Shown piece by piece: positions 14,073 through 22,038 of a DNA stretch of 23,160 bases. Numbering within the stretch: position 1 is the first letter of the stretch; each line of letters opens with the position of its first letter. Below the pieces are notes generated by a model. That model was not told where the DNA came from. It saw nothing but the letters and a program-made list of their open reading frames with translations, and ran no database searches. The stretch covers positions 1 through 23,160 of IMG/VR virus record IMGVR_UViG_3300007960_000201; one strand, written 5' to 3'. Origin of the DNA: a virus. The translations under genes and the position numbers were made by a program.

Positions 14073-16126
14073 TGCGCCCCTGCAATCTCACTAACTTCTC
14101 CCAAGAGGTCGCCAATATCGCCTGCTCCCGCGCCGGAAATGTTTCTAACAAGCGCCTCAAGAACTGCTGGGTCTCCCGGTCCCTGAGCCATTTGTCCTTC
14201 ATTCAGGATCTCCGCTTCGTTCACGCCGTATAGATAGGCGATGTGCTGCTGGATGTGATTTTCCAGAGCCTTCACCTGCTCCGGCTTCATGGTCTCACGG
14301 TATCCGGCCAGGGGATCGGCCGCGCCGTTCGGATTGTCTTCAGCCAAGAGCAATTCCTGGTGGGCCTGAATGTGCGCCTCGTGATCCTGCTCCGGATAAA
14401 CCGGAGTGATCTGAGGTTCGGGCATCAGCGCCATCATGTTTTCCTTCTCGGGATCGTCTTCCCTCGGAGGTTCGGGCGCCTTCGGATTGATCTGCTCGAT
14501 GTTCTGGGCGTCGATGGCTTCCAGCAAACGCTGATAGGCGTTGTGGATATATTCTGGCGATTGCTGAACCATCGGGTTCTGCATCACGTAATTGAATTCG
14601 GTCTCTGCCTGCGCAAAACGCTGGCGTTTAGTTGTCATCTTCGGATCGGCCGCAGGCATCACCATCAGGTCCGCCGCGTAGTCCTCTGGGGAAATGCTCT
14701 GCATATCCACCGTTCCGTCGGCGTGGTTGACCGCGAAATATTCCTCCTGGTTGAGGTGCCGCCCGTTCAGGTCGTAGAGCATCTGCAATTCAATGCTCCA
14801 GGAGTGAAGCACCCGCTCGTAAACCGTCGAGAACACCTCAAGGGATTGATCGATTAGCGCCATCAAGGCTTGCGGTTGTATGACCTTGTCGGTCTGTCCG
14901 GTCAGGGCTTCCGTGACCGTCGCGAGCCGGTCGGACCGGCTCATAAGCATCTGCACGACCTGCCCCAACGCGGGGTTTGGACCCGGAAACGTAAACTGGA
15001 AAATCTGCTTGCGAATATCGTCCGCAGTCGCGTCGATTTGCTTGAACTTGCCCAACTCAAACTCATGCTCGCCGCCGCGAACGCCGGTCGCATTGCCGAT
15101 GAAGCCGGACATGTTGCCGACATTCGCCAGGGTGCCGGCGTCCACGATCTGCCGCAGCAGCTTGTTAACTGCGGTATTGATCGGGCCGATCAAATGCCCC
15201 TGCCCCAGACAGTAGACCCCGTCCGGGTTTTCGATGTAGCCGTAATGGGTGAAGAACTCCAAAGGCCGCTTGTTATCGACCGGCTCGCCGTCTTCATCGT
15301 GCAGGAACCGCGGCGCGATCTTCAGCAGCTTTTCGGACGTGCAATCCACCGTCACGATATAGGGCTCGGCAATGCCGTCTTCGTCCAGATCGAGAATCGT
15401 GTGTTGCTCGATGATCTTCGCGAAGCCCATCTCTCCCGACGGGGGTGTTTGACCGCTTGCCTTTTCGTCGGCGTCTCTCACCGGGTCGCTGTCGTCCGCC
15501 CGATACGGAAGTGCGTGGGTGATGTAGCTTCCCGCGTCGGCGAGGATCTTCGTCTCGTTCACCGACTGATAGATGATGTGCGTCTTGCGCTCGATAGACT
15601 CCATCTCTCTGGGGCCGATGCCGTAGGGCAAGACCAGGTCTTCGGCGCGGACATTCTCGACCACGTTTCTCTGCAGGAGGTCGTGGAAGTAGATCTTCCG
15701 GAAGAACGACCCGTGCAATGGAAGGGCCAACAGCATCCGGTCCACGTTGCGCTTGTAGGCGCGGTCCTGAACCATCAACTGCCAGGACATATGATTCCCG
15801 ACGCGGCGGGCGCGGTCCATCAACTCCTCCCGCGATCCGCTGACTGTGGGAATCGCCCGGATGATGTTCCGGTTCGGGAACATCGCCTTGTAGGCGCGGG
15901 CGTGGAATTGAACGCAAGCCTCCGTGAGGAGCGGGAGAGATTCTTGAGAAGAGCCCTGCCACGGCCCTTTTTCCGCCTCGTCCTGCTGGTAAAATTGCTT
16001 CTTCCACTTGGCGTGCATGTCGAGCCATTCCTGGCGCGACTCGTTGTCTTCCTTGAACGCTTCGAGGGCTTCGCCCGCGATCTTCTTTTGTTGTTCTTCG
16101 GAGAGGTTCAGATCGGGACTAAGCAT
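14069..16126 (-). CDS. Portal protein (head-tail connector)
   Basis: A 685-residue protein forming the 12-subunit ring at one capsid vertex through which DNA is packaged. Supporting segments include QFYQQDEAEKGPWQGSSQES followed by LPLLTEACVQFHARAYKAMF, RNIIRAIP, a GYIENPDGVYCLGQGHLIGP element and ALTGQTDKVIQPQALMALID, all seen in podovirus portal proteins. The C-terminal third is Glu/Gln/Pro-rich and helical (barrel-like), ending in an Ala/Gly-rich stretch. The size suits a long P22-like portal. ATG 16126 lies 8 bases inside the previous gene, showing coupling to the glycan cassette. Confidence 0.85.
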   Translation of the reverse strand: MLSPDLNLSEEQQKKIAGEALEAFKEDNESRQEWLDMHAKWKKQFYQQDEAEKGPWQGSSQESLPLLTEACVQFHARAYKAMFPNRNIIRAIPTVSGSREELMDRARRVGNHMSWQLMVQDRAYKRNVDRMLLALPLHGSFFRKIYFHDLLQRNVVENVRAEDLVLPYGIGPREMESIERKTHIIYQSVNETKILADAGSYITHALPYRADDSDPVRDADEKASGQTPPSGEMGFAKIIEQHTILDLDEDGIAEPYIVTVDCTSEKLLKIAPRFLHDEDGEPVDNKRPLEFFTHYGYIENPDGVYCLGQGHLIGPINTAVNKLLRQIVDAGTLANVGNMSGFIGNATGVRGGEHEFELGKFKQIDATADDIRKQIFQFTFPGPNPALGQVVQMLMSRSDRLATVTEALTGQTDKVIQPQALMALIDQSLEVFSTVYERVLHSWSIELQMLYDLNGRHLNQEEYFAVNHADGTVDMQSISPEDYAADLMVMPAADPKMTTKRQRFAQAETEFNYVMQNPMVQQSPEYIHNAYQRLLEAIDAQNIEQINPKAPEPPREDDPEKENMMALMPEPQITPVYPEQDHEAHIQAHQELLLAEDNPNGAADPLAGYRETMKPEQVKALENHIQQHIAYLYGVNEAEILNEGQMAQGPGDPAVLEALVRNISGAGAGDIGDLLGEVSEIAGAQ

Positions 16127-17411
16127 AGCGGTCCAGCGTCAGAGTGTTTTTCGGCGGCTGGAGAGCCGACAGAATGCCCTCGCCATGAATGCAGAAGTCG
16201 TTTTCCGTCTTGAACAGGTGCTTGAACTCTTGCGCCTGAGCCATTTTCTCCAGATCGGTCAAATACTCCCCCTGCGGATCTTGATGGATTTCCCGGTCCC
16301 GAATGGAAACCCGGATTTTTTCTGCGTTCAGGGCGTTGCCCTCCGAGCCGTCCCGGTAGCACAGGTCAAACCCGTGTAGATGGAACTCCCGGAAGCCCAG
16401 CGCGTGAGCGAGCGAAATCGCCCGCGTTGCTGCCGAACAGCCGCCGGCGATCAATAGCTTGCCGGGCGAGAGAATTTTCTCCTCCCCGGCCCCGACAATG
16501 GCGTGATATCGCCAAACCTTATGGCCGTCCAAAGCATCGAAGGTGGTCGGATCGCACATCGACGCGACGAAGTACCGAACGTCCTTGTGAGGGCTTGCAA
16601 CAAAGTCCGCGACATGGGCCCTAGGATCGAGCAGAACACAGCCCCACGGGATCACGCCCGCCTCAATGAGTTTGTCGTGGGACGACTTGACGCAGAAAAT
16701 ATGGGAGTGTCCCCGGATCGCTTCCGGGTCGAGGGACGGACCGCCGGCCGCGATCACCGCTGGCTCGTAGTGCCGTCCCACCACCTCTACATCCGGCAAA
16801 TCCCGTTCAAGGTTTCGCCTTATGTTCGCCTGAATCGTTTCATTCGAAGACACGTTGCGCGTTTTGACTTGCAACCGGATCGGCGGGGCGTAGGGTTTGC
16901 GAACCGCCATTCTGACAAAACCCCCGTCTTTTACCGGGTCTTTCTTCGGCAGAACCATGAAGTCATCGTCTACCAGGAACCCGGCCCCGCCCGGCCGGCC
17001 CTCGTACACGTCATCCAAAACAAGAATTTTCGACCCTTTCACGGCGTTGTAATCGCCCAGAATGGTCTTTTCCGAATGCCCGCCGTCCACAAAGGCCAAA
17101 TCGGCTTCGATCTTCTGGCCGTGCAGGGTCTCGCGGGTGTTGCCCTTGATTAACCGAACGTCAACGTCAGGACAGGCTTCGGCGATCTTCTGGCCCACCT
17201 CGTCCTGGCTAAAGTGGGCCTTGACGTTGGATTCCTCCGCGTCGGTCTCGTCCGTCGCGTCTTCAAACAAATCATAACCGACATACGACTTCGCGCCGGT
17301 CGCCTGGATCATCTGAATTGCGCGGTCGCCGTTCCACGTCCCCACCTCGACAATGGAGTCGATCTCGTCGCGGTAAATGTGGCAGATTGCGATTAGTTGG
17401 TCGTATCTCAT
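16119..17411 (-). CDS. Fusion of a SAM methyltransferase with a DUF115/MAF-like domain
   Basis: A 430-residue two-domain protein. Residues 1-175 look like a class I SAM-dependent methyltransferase: IVEVGTWNGD (20-29) is the SAM glycine motif, VGYDLFED (44-51) the acidic strand-2 end, DLAFVDGGH (104-112) and KILVLDDVYEG later motifs. From about residue 215, PAVIAAGGPSLDPEAI, then VLLDPRAH, GGCSAATRAISLAHALGFRE and FHLHGFDLCYRDG match the DUF115 (motility accessory factor / sugar-metabolism Rossmann) pattern, a group linked to flagellin and surface glycosylation. ATG 17411 gives an ATGA overlap with the previous stop. It probably modifies or transfers a sugar; the exact substrate is unknown. 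Confidence 0.72.
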   Translation of the reverse strand: MRYDQLIAICHIYRDEIDSIVEVGTWNGDRAIQMIQATGAKSYVGYDLFEDATDETDAEESNVKAHFSQDEVGQKIAEACPDVDVRLIKGNTRETLHGQKIEADLAFVDGGHSEKTILGDYNAVKGSKILVLDDVYEGRPGGAGFLVDDDFMVLPKKDPVKDGGFVRMAVRKPYAPPIRLQVKTRNVSSNETIQANIRRNLERDLPDVEVVGRHYEPAVIAAGGPSLDPEAIRGHSHIFCVKSSHDKLIEAGVIPWGCVLLDPRAHVADFVASPHKDVRYFVASMCDPTTFDALDGHKVWRYHAIVGAGEEKILSPGKLLIAGGCSAATRAISLAHALGFREFHLHGFDLCYRDGSEGNALNAEKIRVSIRDREIHQDPQGEYLTDLEKMAQAQEFKHLFKTENDFCIHGEGILSALQPPKNTLTLDRYA

Positions 17412-18109
17412 CGCGCGTACTCCCACCATTCCGGCTCATACGGAAGCCCTGGGAGCATGTCAGGCGTGCCTCTGGTGTAGTGAACGACCTTCGGCATCAA
17501 GGTTTCCGGCGAATGCCCTTCTAGCCAGTTGTAATCCTCGGGAATGTCCCCGATTTCGTCCTCGTGAACCCACAACATTGCATGAAGATGGGCGCCGGGA
17601 TCGTTGTTCACCCTGTATAGGGTCAGGCCGTGGCACTTCGCCGGATTGAAGACCATCAACGAGGACCAATTCTTCCGCCGGTAGCGGGTTTGCACGACAT
17701 TCGTGTTGAATTTGTGCGAATCGGTCGGTTCATGGTGGTGTTTGACGCACCAAACCGCTTTATCGCCCTCACAGGCGCGGATCACGTCGGCGATGTCGCA
17801 TCGCCACAGCACATCCGGGTCCACGAACACCGCTCGTCCGGGCTGATAGTCCTCCAGCGCCGGAACGAGGAAGCGCGTGAACGAAAATGTGGTCGAAAAG
17901 GGCTTGCCGTCCCGCATATCGATCATTTGACCGTCTGGCGTGACCAAATGTTCGCGCCAAAACAGCTTTTTTGACCGCAATTCCCAATGCCTGAGCGGAA
18001 TTACGTTGATCGGAATGCTTGCTTGGGCCTCCAGGGACTTGATGCAGACATCCATCGCTTGAATGTCTTTTTCATCGAACCCAACGTACACATTCAGTGG
18101 TTCTGTCAC
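17408..18109 (-). CDS. DxD-type glycosyltransferase (GT8-like)
   Basis: A 233-residue GT-A fold enzyme that moves a sugar from a nucleotide sugar to an acceptor. It begins LNVYVGFDEKD (nucleotide-binding strand 1), has TTFSFTRFLVPAL before FVDPDVLWR, where DPD (97-99) is the metal-binding DxD, then TRYRRKNWSSLMVFNPA (141-157) and a C-terminal VVHYTRGTP whose His fits the second metal ligand of GT8-like enzymes. The frame is open further upstream to 18226, but this would overlap the methyltransferase gene heavily; GTG 18109, just after that stop, is preferred. Its ribosome binding site is weak, so coupling is likely. Acceptor unknown. Confidence 0.75.
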   Translation of the reverse strand: MTEPLNVYVGFDEKDIQAMDVCIKSLEAQASIPINVIPLRHWELRSKKLFWREHLVTPDGQMIDMRDGKPFSTTFSFTRFLVPALEDYQPGRAVFVDPDVLWRCDIADVIRACEGDKAVWCVKHHHEPTDSHKFNTNVVQTRYRRKNWSSLMVFNPAKCHGLTLYRVNNDPGAHLHAMLWVHEDEIGDIPEDYNWLEGHSPETLMPKVVHYTRGTPDMLPGLPYEPEWWEYAR

Positions 18110-18111
18110 TT

Positions 18112-18720
18112 CTAGTCTTCCCACATCCAGAGTTGATCCGGACCCCATTTCTTGATCCGGGTTGCCCCCAGATCCTCTAGGAAGGCCGGCAATTCGCTGC
18201 CGTCCAACCCGTAGCGGGTCGAGCATTTGTGCTCATGCTCGAAAAACAGGGTCGGTTTGGACCGTTTCAGGGTTTCCACTGCCCCTTTGAGGGCGAAGGT
18301 CTCGTATCCCTGCAGGTCCAGCTTGATGAAGTTCGGATTCAGCCCCAGACTGTCGATTGTGATCGACTGCTGGGATTTTTCGCCCTTGCCAACGCAGTAG
18401 ATCGGGCTTTCCGGGTATTCGTCGCCGTGATATTTCACCTCGGCAAAGCCGTCCGAGAGGGCCTTGCAGATCACGCTCGCATCCGGGCAGTTTTTCTTGA
18501 TGCACTCGGCATTGAGCGGGTCCATCTCGACCGCGAACACATGCTCGAAATTCTTCAGAAGATCCTTCGTCCAGCCGCCGATGTAAGCCCCGCAATCAAG
18601 GGCGCATCCAAATTTGGACAGATATGGCTTGACCAGTCCATATCTGGACCCTGGGCCGTTTCTACGAGTGACGTGGTTGTCTACCGGATACCACCAGCCG
18701 TCGATTTCAACAGGTTCCAC
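18112..18720 (-). CDS. FkbM-family SAM methyltransferase
   Basis: A 202-residue O-methyltransferase of FkbM type, often found in LPS, capsule and exopolysaccharide clusters where it methylates sugars. Motifs: ALDCGAYIGGWTKDLL (40-55, SAM loop), FAVEMDPLN (62-70, acidic ribose contact), FIKLDLQGYETFALKG (131-146; FkbM enzymes usually have KIDVEGxE here) and TLFFEHEH. Start GTG 18720 has GAGGAG about 9 bases upstream and lies 40 bases inside the previous gene. The product probably caps or decorates the glycan built by neighbouring transferases. Confidence 0.8.
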   Translation of the reverse strand: MEPVEIDGWWYPVDNHVTRRNGPGSRYGLVKPYLSKFGCALDCGAYIGGWTKDLLKNFEHVFAVEMDPLNAECIKKNCPDASVICKALSDGFAEVKYHGDEYPESPIYCVGKGEKSQQSITIDSLGLNPNFIKLDLQGYETFALKGAVETLKRSKPTLFFEHEHKCSTRYGLDGSELPAFLEDLGATRIKKWGPDQLWMWED

Positions 18721-19421
18721 GCTTCACCGCTCCTCATCTCGTCAAGGGTGAATTGATTGTAGGCAACCCAATGCGCCCAAGGGTCTCGCTCAGGCCACTT
18801 TGGGCTTTCGATGTCGGGGAAATCCCAGCTTACGCTTTCGGCGATATGCTCCCCGGTAACGATACAAGGCACCCCCTCTCTCAAGGCGTGAGTCGCGGAT
18901 TGGGAATCGAACGTCACCACGCACCAGGCATTCTCAAGAGCCTGTTGCATGTTGCCCTTCGGCCCCGTCTTGACCGCGATCTTGCGATCCGTCGAACGGC
19001 GAATGTCGTTGATGGTGCAGGACACCCAATCTTCCCCGCGGAAGCCGTACCAAACCGCCCTGCCCGGTGAAGGGGGGACGATCAGAACGTGTGACCCCAA
19101 CTTGCGCCAGGGCTCCATGACTGTTCCGAGTTTCTCGAATCTGTCGGGTGGGCATTCAAAGGGTTCGGTCGCCTGGAACCCGTTCAGCGTGACCCGGTAA
19201 TATCCGTCAAAGTGGCCCGGCCGGAAGTAGCCGTTGTCGATATGCCACCAGTCCCGGTTCAGGGCTTCGCAGAGGCGGATAATCTCTCCACACCCCCTCA
19301 AAACCCCGTAGACGATGGGGTCTCTTGCATCCAGCCCTTCTCTTACGTGCTTTCTGTCGCCCCATGCCTCGCATACCCTCTGCGAGATGTCGTGGTCAGT
19401 GTACAGCGCGACAGGCTTCAA
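18681..19421 (-). CDS. Surface-glycan glycosyltransferase-like protein (capsule type), tentative
   Basis: A 246-residue protein. The late segment CVVTFDSQSATHALREGVPC (about 178-197) followed by IVTGEHIA resembles the nucleotide-sugar binding end of GT-B capsule transferases (N/D-S-x-x-x-x-x-A-L-x-x-G-x-P). Earlier it has GEIIRLCEAL, YYRVTLNGFQ and VLIVPPSPG. The start is probably TTG 19421, inside the end of the GT9 gene (26-base overlap), because GAGGA precedes it by about 7 bases; no better start was found nearby. The neighbours are all glycan enzymes, which supports a sugar role. I do not recognise the family with certainty; the N-terminal half is unfamiliar. Confidence 0.58.
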   Translation of the reverse strand: MKPVALYTDHDISQRVCEAWGDRKHVREGLDARDPIVYGVLRGCGEIIRLCEALNRDWWHIDNGYFRPGHFDGYYRVTLNGFQATEPFECPPDRFEKLGTVMEPWRKLGSHVLIVPPSPGRAVWYGFRGEDWVSCTINDIRRSTDRKIAVKTGPKGNMQQALENAWCVVTFDSQSATHALREGVPCIVTGEHIAESVSWDFPDIESPKWPERDPWAHWVAYNQFTLDEMRSGEAWNLLKSTAGGIR

Positions 19422-20100
19422 TGACTTCCTCTACGCTGATTGCATCCATCGCCCGCCTGCAATGCTCGCAGTCGAACATATGGCCGCACCCCGCGTCATA
19501 TGAATGCAGGTTGATATGTATGTCGTATCCGGTTGTTCTCGGATGAGTCAGGCCGCCAAAGATCACCACCCCCGGAATTCCGAGAGCCGCGGCCGCATGG
19601 TGTAAGCCTCCTTCCGGTCCAAGATACATCTTGGCCCCGGCAAGGTAGGGCAAGGCGTCCATGAAGGATTTGGTGCGAACGAACTCCACACGCTCCAGAA
19701 CTTTCCCCTCGGCGCCGACCTGCAGGAACTCCGCGTCCATCCGGTCCACCACCGCCTGATACTTCTCAAAACCCCAGTCCTTGTTATCCTTGAAGAAGTC
19801 TTTTTTGCAGTTCGGCTCAATCAATATTTTCCCGTGCGAGACCGGCCCGACCTGGATATGACCGGGAACAGCCTTGTAGTGGGGATTGAAGATTACCTTC
19901 GTGTGCCCACCGACCTTCACCGCCCCCAAATGGTAGGGCCGCTTCCCAGGCTTGTTTTCCAGCGGGAATCCCCGCCCCATCGTGATGTCTTTGTTGCCGT
20001 CAAATATGGGCGACCAGTAACAAACCTTCGCCGGCACCCCCAGGGCCTTTTTGACCGCGCGGGCTTCGGCGGTCAGCATGATGTCGTCACCCCAGCCCAT
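19396..20100 (-). CDS. GT9-family glycosyltransferase (heptosyltransferase-like)
   Basis: A 234-residue protein related to ADP-heptose:LPS heptosyltransferases. GWGDDIMLTAEARAVKKALG at the start matches the GD acceptor loop carrying the catalytic Asp; YLGPEGGLHHAAAALGIPGV then VIFGGLTHP (about 167-196) is the signature donor-binding region of GT9. A C-terminal cluster CGHMFDCEHC is like the Cys-containing tail of this family. It is shorter than full-length heptosyltransferases (about 320-350). A GTG at 20112 would overlap the terminase stop as GTGA, but ATG 20100 with GAGGGG 4 bases upstream is better supported. It is the first gene of the cassette and could add a sugar to host LPS core or to another acceptor. 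Confidence 0.8.
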   Translation of the reverse strand: MGWGDDIMLTAEARAVKKALGVPAKVCYWSPIFDGNKDITMGRGFPLENKPGKRPYHLGAVKVGGHTKVIFNPHYKAVPGHIQVGPVSHGKILIEPNCKKDFFKDNKDWGFEKYQAVVDRMDAEFLQVGAEGKVLERVEFVRTKSFMDALPYLAGAKMYLGPEGGLHHAAAALGIPGVVIFGGLTHPRTTGYDIHINLHSYDAGCGHMFDCEHCRRAMDAISVEEVIEACRAVH

Positions 20101-20108
20101 GCCGCCCC

Positions 20109-21584
20109 TCACACAGTAGCGTAGGGATCGACTGACTTCCGGGCATATCGCTTATACTCCGTTTCCCATTTCTCGTGTTCTCTGTCCCGCTGCGTTGTCA
20201 CGAACGGGCGGGACCGGAGCGCATATCCCACTTCATCATACACATGGTCTTCCTGTTTTGAGTTCGGGCCCTTGTCCGGGTCGAACTCATCGAGGACCAA
20301 CATCGGAACGGTGCGCCAGAAGTGTTCACAATTCGCCGTGACGTAGAACATCGGGAGGCTTTCTTCGCCGGACTCCCCATAGTCTTCCGATCCCGACAAC
20401 CTCGCCAGAATCTCGGCATACATCGCCTTCCGGTCCTTCTTCGATTGCCGCATCCGGAATCGCCCGTCCGTGGCAGTGGACATATTCTCCTGAGGAGAGG
20501 GCCCGTCGTGTTGAGCCCACATTCCCGTGTCCCCAACCCGGTAATCGATGACCTCGCCGTCCTCTCTTTCGAGGATCTTCTGAGCCACGACCGCCGCCGG
20601 CATTCTCTTGCCTTTATCAGCTTTGCCGTCCCAGCCGTACCACTCCCGGTATCGGATGACCGCCCCGGCAGGAATATCGACGCCGTCCCAGCCGTTTTTG
20701 GCCGCTAGGTGCGTGTCCTGATCGGCGACACAATACCAGCCCACCGAAAAAGGTTTGGCAGTGCCCCAATCGATACACATGAACCGCGTCCACCACTTCG
20801 GCGGGTCGAACGGCCTCAACTGGTGTTTCTCTCTCGATAGATTATGCAGAGCCGCACCGACAACCGCGTCCCAGTCGCCCTCCGTCAAAGCCCGCGCAAG
20901 CTCAGGAGGCAGCGCAGAAAACTGCCCGGCGTAATTCGAACTCAGATATTTGTTGTCCCGCATCTTCGCCGGGATGAAGACCGACAACCATCCCTGATCA
21001 TCCGGGTTCTTCGGATCGGCCATCGTCTTGTCCCGGAACAACACCTCCGGCACCGACCCATCGATAAAGGTCTTCTTTAAAAACGTATGCCCCGGACCGC
21101 CAGGGTTGGACGCAAAGACAATCCTCGGCAGCAACTTCGTCTTCGGCGCCCAACTCCCCAACCTCACGCGACCGCGAAGATAGGTCAACTGGTACTCGGT
21201 CAAATGCGAGGCTTCATCCACCCCCAGCCAGTGCATCTCCGCACCCTGGTACCGGTGAACGTCCTGCTCTTTCTCACAGTAACAGAAATTGATCCCAGCC
21301 CCGTTGTAGAACACGAACCGTTGTTCGTTCGTCTTGTACTCCCCCAACACAGAGGGAATCTCGTTCCGGATCTTCCGAATGTGGTTGTCCTGCAATTCCC
21401 CAAGAGTGCGCCGGAACAGGTAAGCATCGCACCCCGGATTCTCCAGGCAGAACGCTATCGCATCCCACCTCAAAGCGTGGGACTTCCCCCCGCCAGCCGC
21501 ACCCCCATAGAATATCTGGTTCGCCACCGTCCCATGAAGCAACGCCTGACGGGACTGGGGAGCGTAGTCTAGGTCGATTTGCAC
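20109..21584 (-). CDS. terL: Large terminase subunit (TerL)
   Basis: A 491-residue packaging motor and nuclease. The ATPase part has Walker A GGAAGGGKSH (27-36), Walker B LGVDEAS (120-126, D123 E124) and coupling motif FASNPGGPGH (157-166). The RNase H-like nuclease part starts at FMCIDWG (D272), with GDTGMW (D352) and DEVGYALRSR (D450) as the likely other metal ligands. The start is GTG 21584: upstream in this frame there is a TAG and no other start codon. There is no good ribosome binding site, and it is the first gene after a roughly 450-base non-coding stretch, so a promoter or a special initiation there is likely. Length and motifs are complete, so it should be functional. Confidence 0.95.
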   Translation of the reverse strand: MQIDLDYAPQSRQALLHGTVANQIFYGGAAGGGKSHALRWDAIAFCLENPGCDAYLFRRTLGELQDNHIRKIRNEIPSVLGEYKTNEQRFVFYNGAGINFCYCEKEQDVHRYQGAEMHWLGVDEASHLTEYQLTYLRGRVRLGSWAPKTKLLPRIVFASNPGGPGHTFLKKTFIDGSVPEVLFRDKTMADPKNPDDQGWLSVFIPAKMRDNKYLSSNYAGQFSALPPELARALTEGDWDAVVGAALHNLSREKHQLRPFDPPKWWTRFMCIDWGTAKPFSVGWYCVADQDTHLAAKNGWDGVDIPAGAVIRYREWYGWDGKADKGKRMPAAVVAQKILEREDGEVIDYRVGDTGMWAQHDGPSPQENMSTATDGRFRMRQSKKDRKAMYAEILARLSGSEDYGESGEESLPMFYVTANCEHFWRTVPMLVLDEFDPDKGPNSKQEDHVYDEVGYALRSRPFVTTQRDREHEKWETEYKRYARKSVDPYATV

Positions 21585-21877
21585 CCGATTTCGCCTATAG
21601 GTTGGTACAGGGGCCGGTTTTGAGGCAACCTTCGAGGGGAATTTCTATTTTCGGTGCACATGGGGTAGCCTTGGACAAGCCTGTAAAATGAGCGAAAACC
21701 TATCTCTATTCGACCACCCCATGACCCCAAAGGGGGGGGGTCTGAAATGAGTCTGCCGCTAGGAAAATGCCGGGATTTGGGATATCGGTCCTAGATAGCG
21801 GCCTGCTTTGGGCGCTCTCTCAGCAGACCCAAACACCAAAAGCTATATTTATCAATGGGTTATGCGGATCAATGCCG

Positions 21878-21891
21878 ATAATGTGCATTAT
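21878..21891. promoter_or_regulatory. 14-bp palindrome, candidate operator
   Basis: ATAATG-TG-CATTAT has perfect 6-bp arms and a 2-bp centre, the form of a site for a dimeric helix-turn-helix regulator. It sits in the AT-rich part of the gap, a few bases upstream (for minus-strand transcription) of the weak -35-like TTGATC. A protein-binding role is inference only; a single copy was seen. Confidence 0.35.
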
Positions 21892-21911
21892 GGCGAATAT
21901 TAACGCCTGAT

Positions 21912-21935
21912 ATATCACGGCACATATCACGGTCA
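21912..21935. repeat. Tandem 12-bp repeat
   Basis: ATATCACGGCAC (21912-21923) is followed at once by ATATCACGGTCA (21924-21935); the first nine bases are identical. Direct repeats spaced by about one helical turn suit a protein-binding site or iteron-like element, here next to the palindrome at 21878. Confidence 0.5.
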
Positions 21936-22038
21936 CACGGGCTGGCGTGTTCTCGCCCTCCCCCTTCTTATCGCCCGCTCATAACCTTGTCTGCTATTCG
22001 CCTGAGGATGTGTCCCCGCACTCTGTGGCTAATGGCTA

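Larger units (their letters stand above)
21585..22038. other. Non-coding gap of about 450 bases before terL
   Basis: No convincing coding frame was found on either strand. It contains an AT-rich core (about 21840-21930) in a GC-rich genome, a 14-bp palindrome, a tandem 12-bp repeat, and GACCCC-AAA followed by nine G (21732-21740), able to fold as a hairpin. A weak minus-strand promoter-like pair (TTGATC at 21872-21867 and an A/T-rich box near 21850-21845) is present but poor. Because it separates the small and large terminase genes, it could hold a promoter for the late operon, an operator, or the packaging (cos/pac) site; the sequence does not decide. Confidence 0.6.

Noticed and set aside
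15294-16028. A 244-codon minus-strand frame inside the portal gene
   Set aside because: Arg/Gly/Pro-rich out-of-frame translation of a clear portal coding region; no domain.
14870-16213. A 447-codon plus-strand open frame opposite the portal gene
   Set aside because: It mirrors the portal codons in a GC-rich gene, has an Arg/Leu/Val-biased composition without motifs, and no ribosome binding site or neighbours on that strand. The minus-strand portal explains it.
18110-18226. N-terminal extension of the GT8-like transferase to 18226
   Set aside because: The extension is out-of-frame sequence of the FkbM methyltransferase gene; GTG 18109 right after that stop precedes the LNVYVGFDEKD strand expected at the N-terminus.
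21723-21742. C4/G9 run as an intrinsic terminator
   Set aside because: The possible stem is not followed by a T-tract on either strand and it does not follow a gene stop closely; kept only as a structural oddity of the gap.
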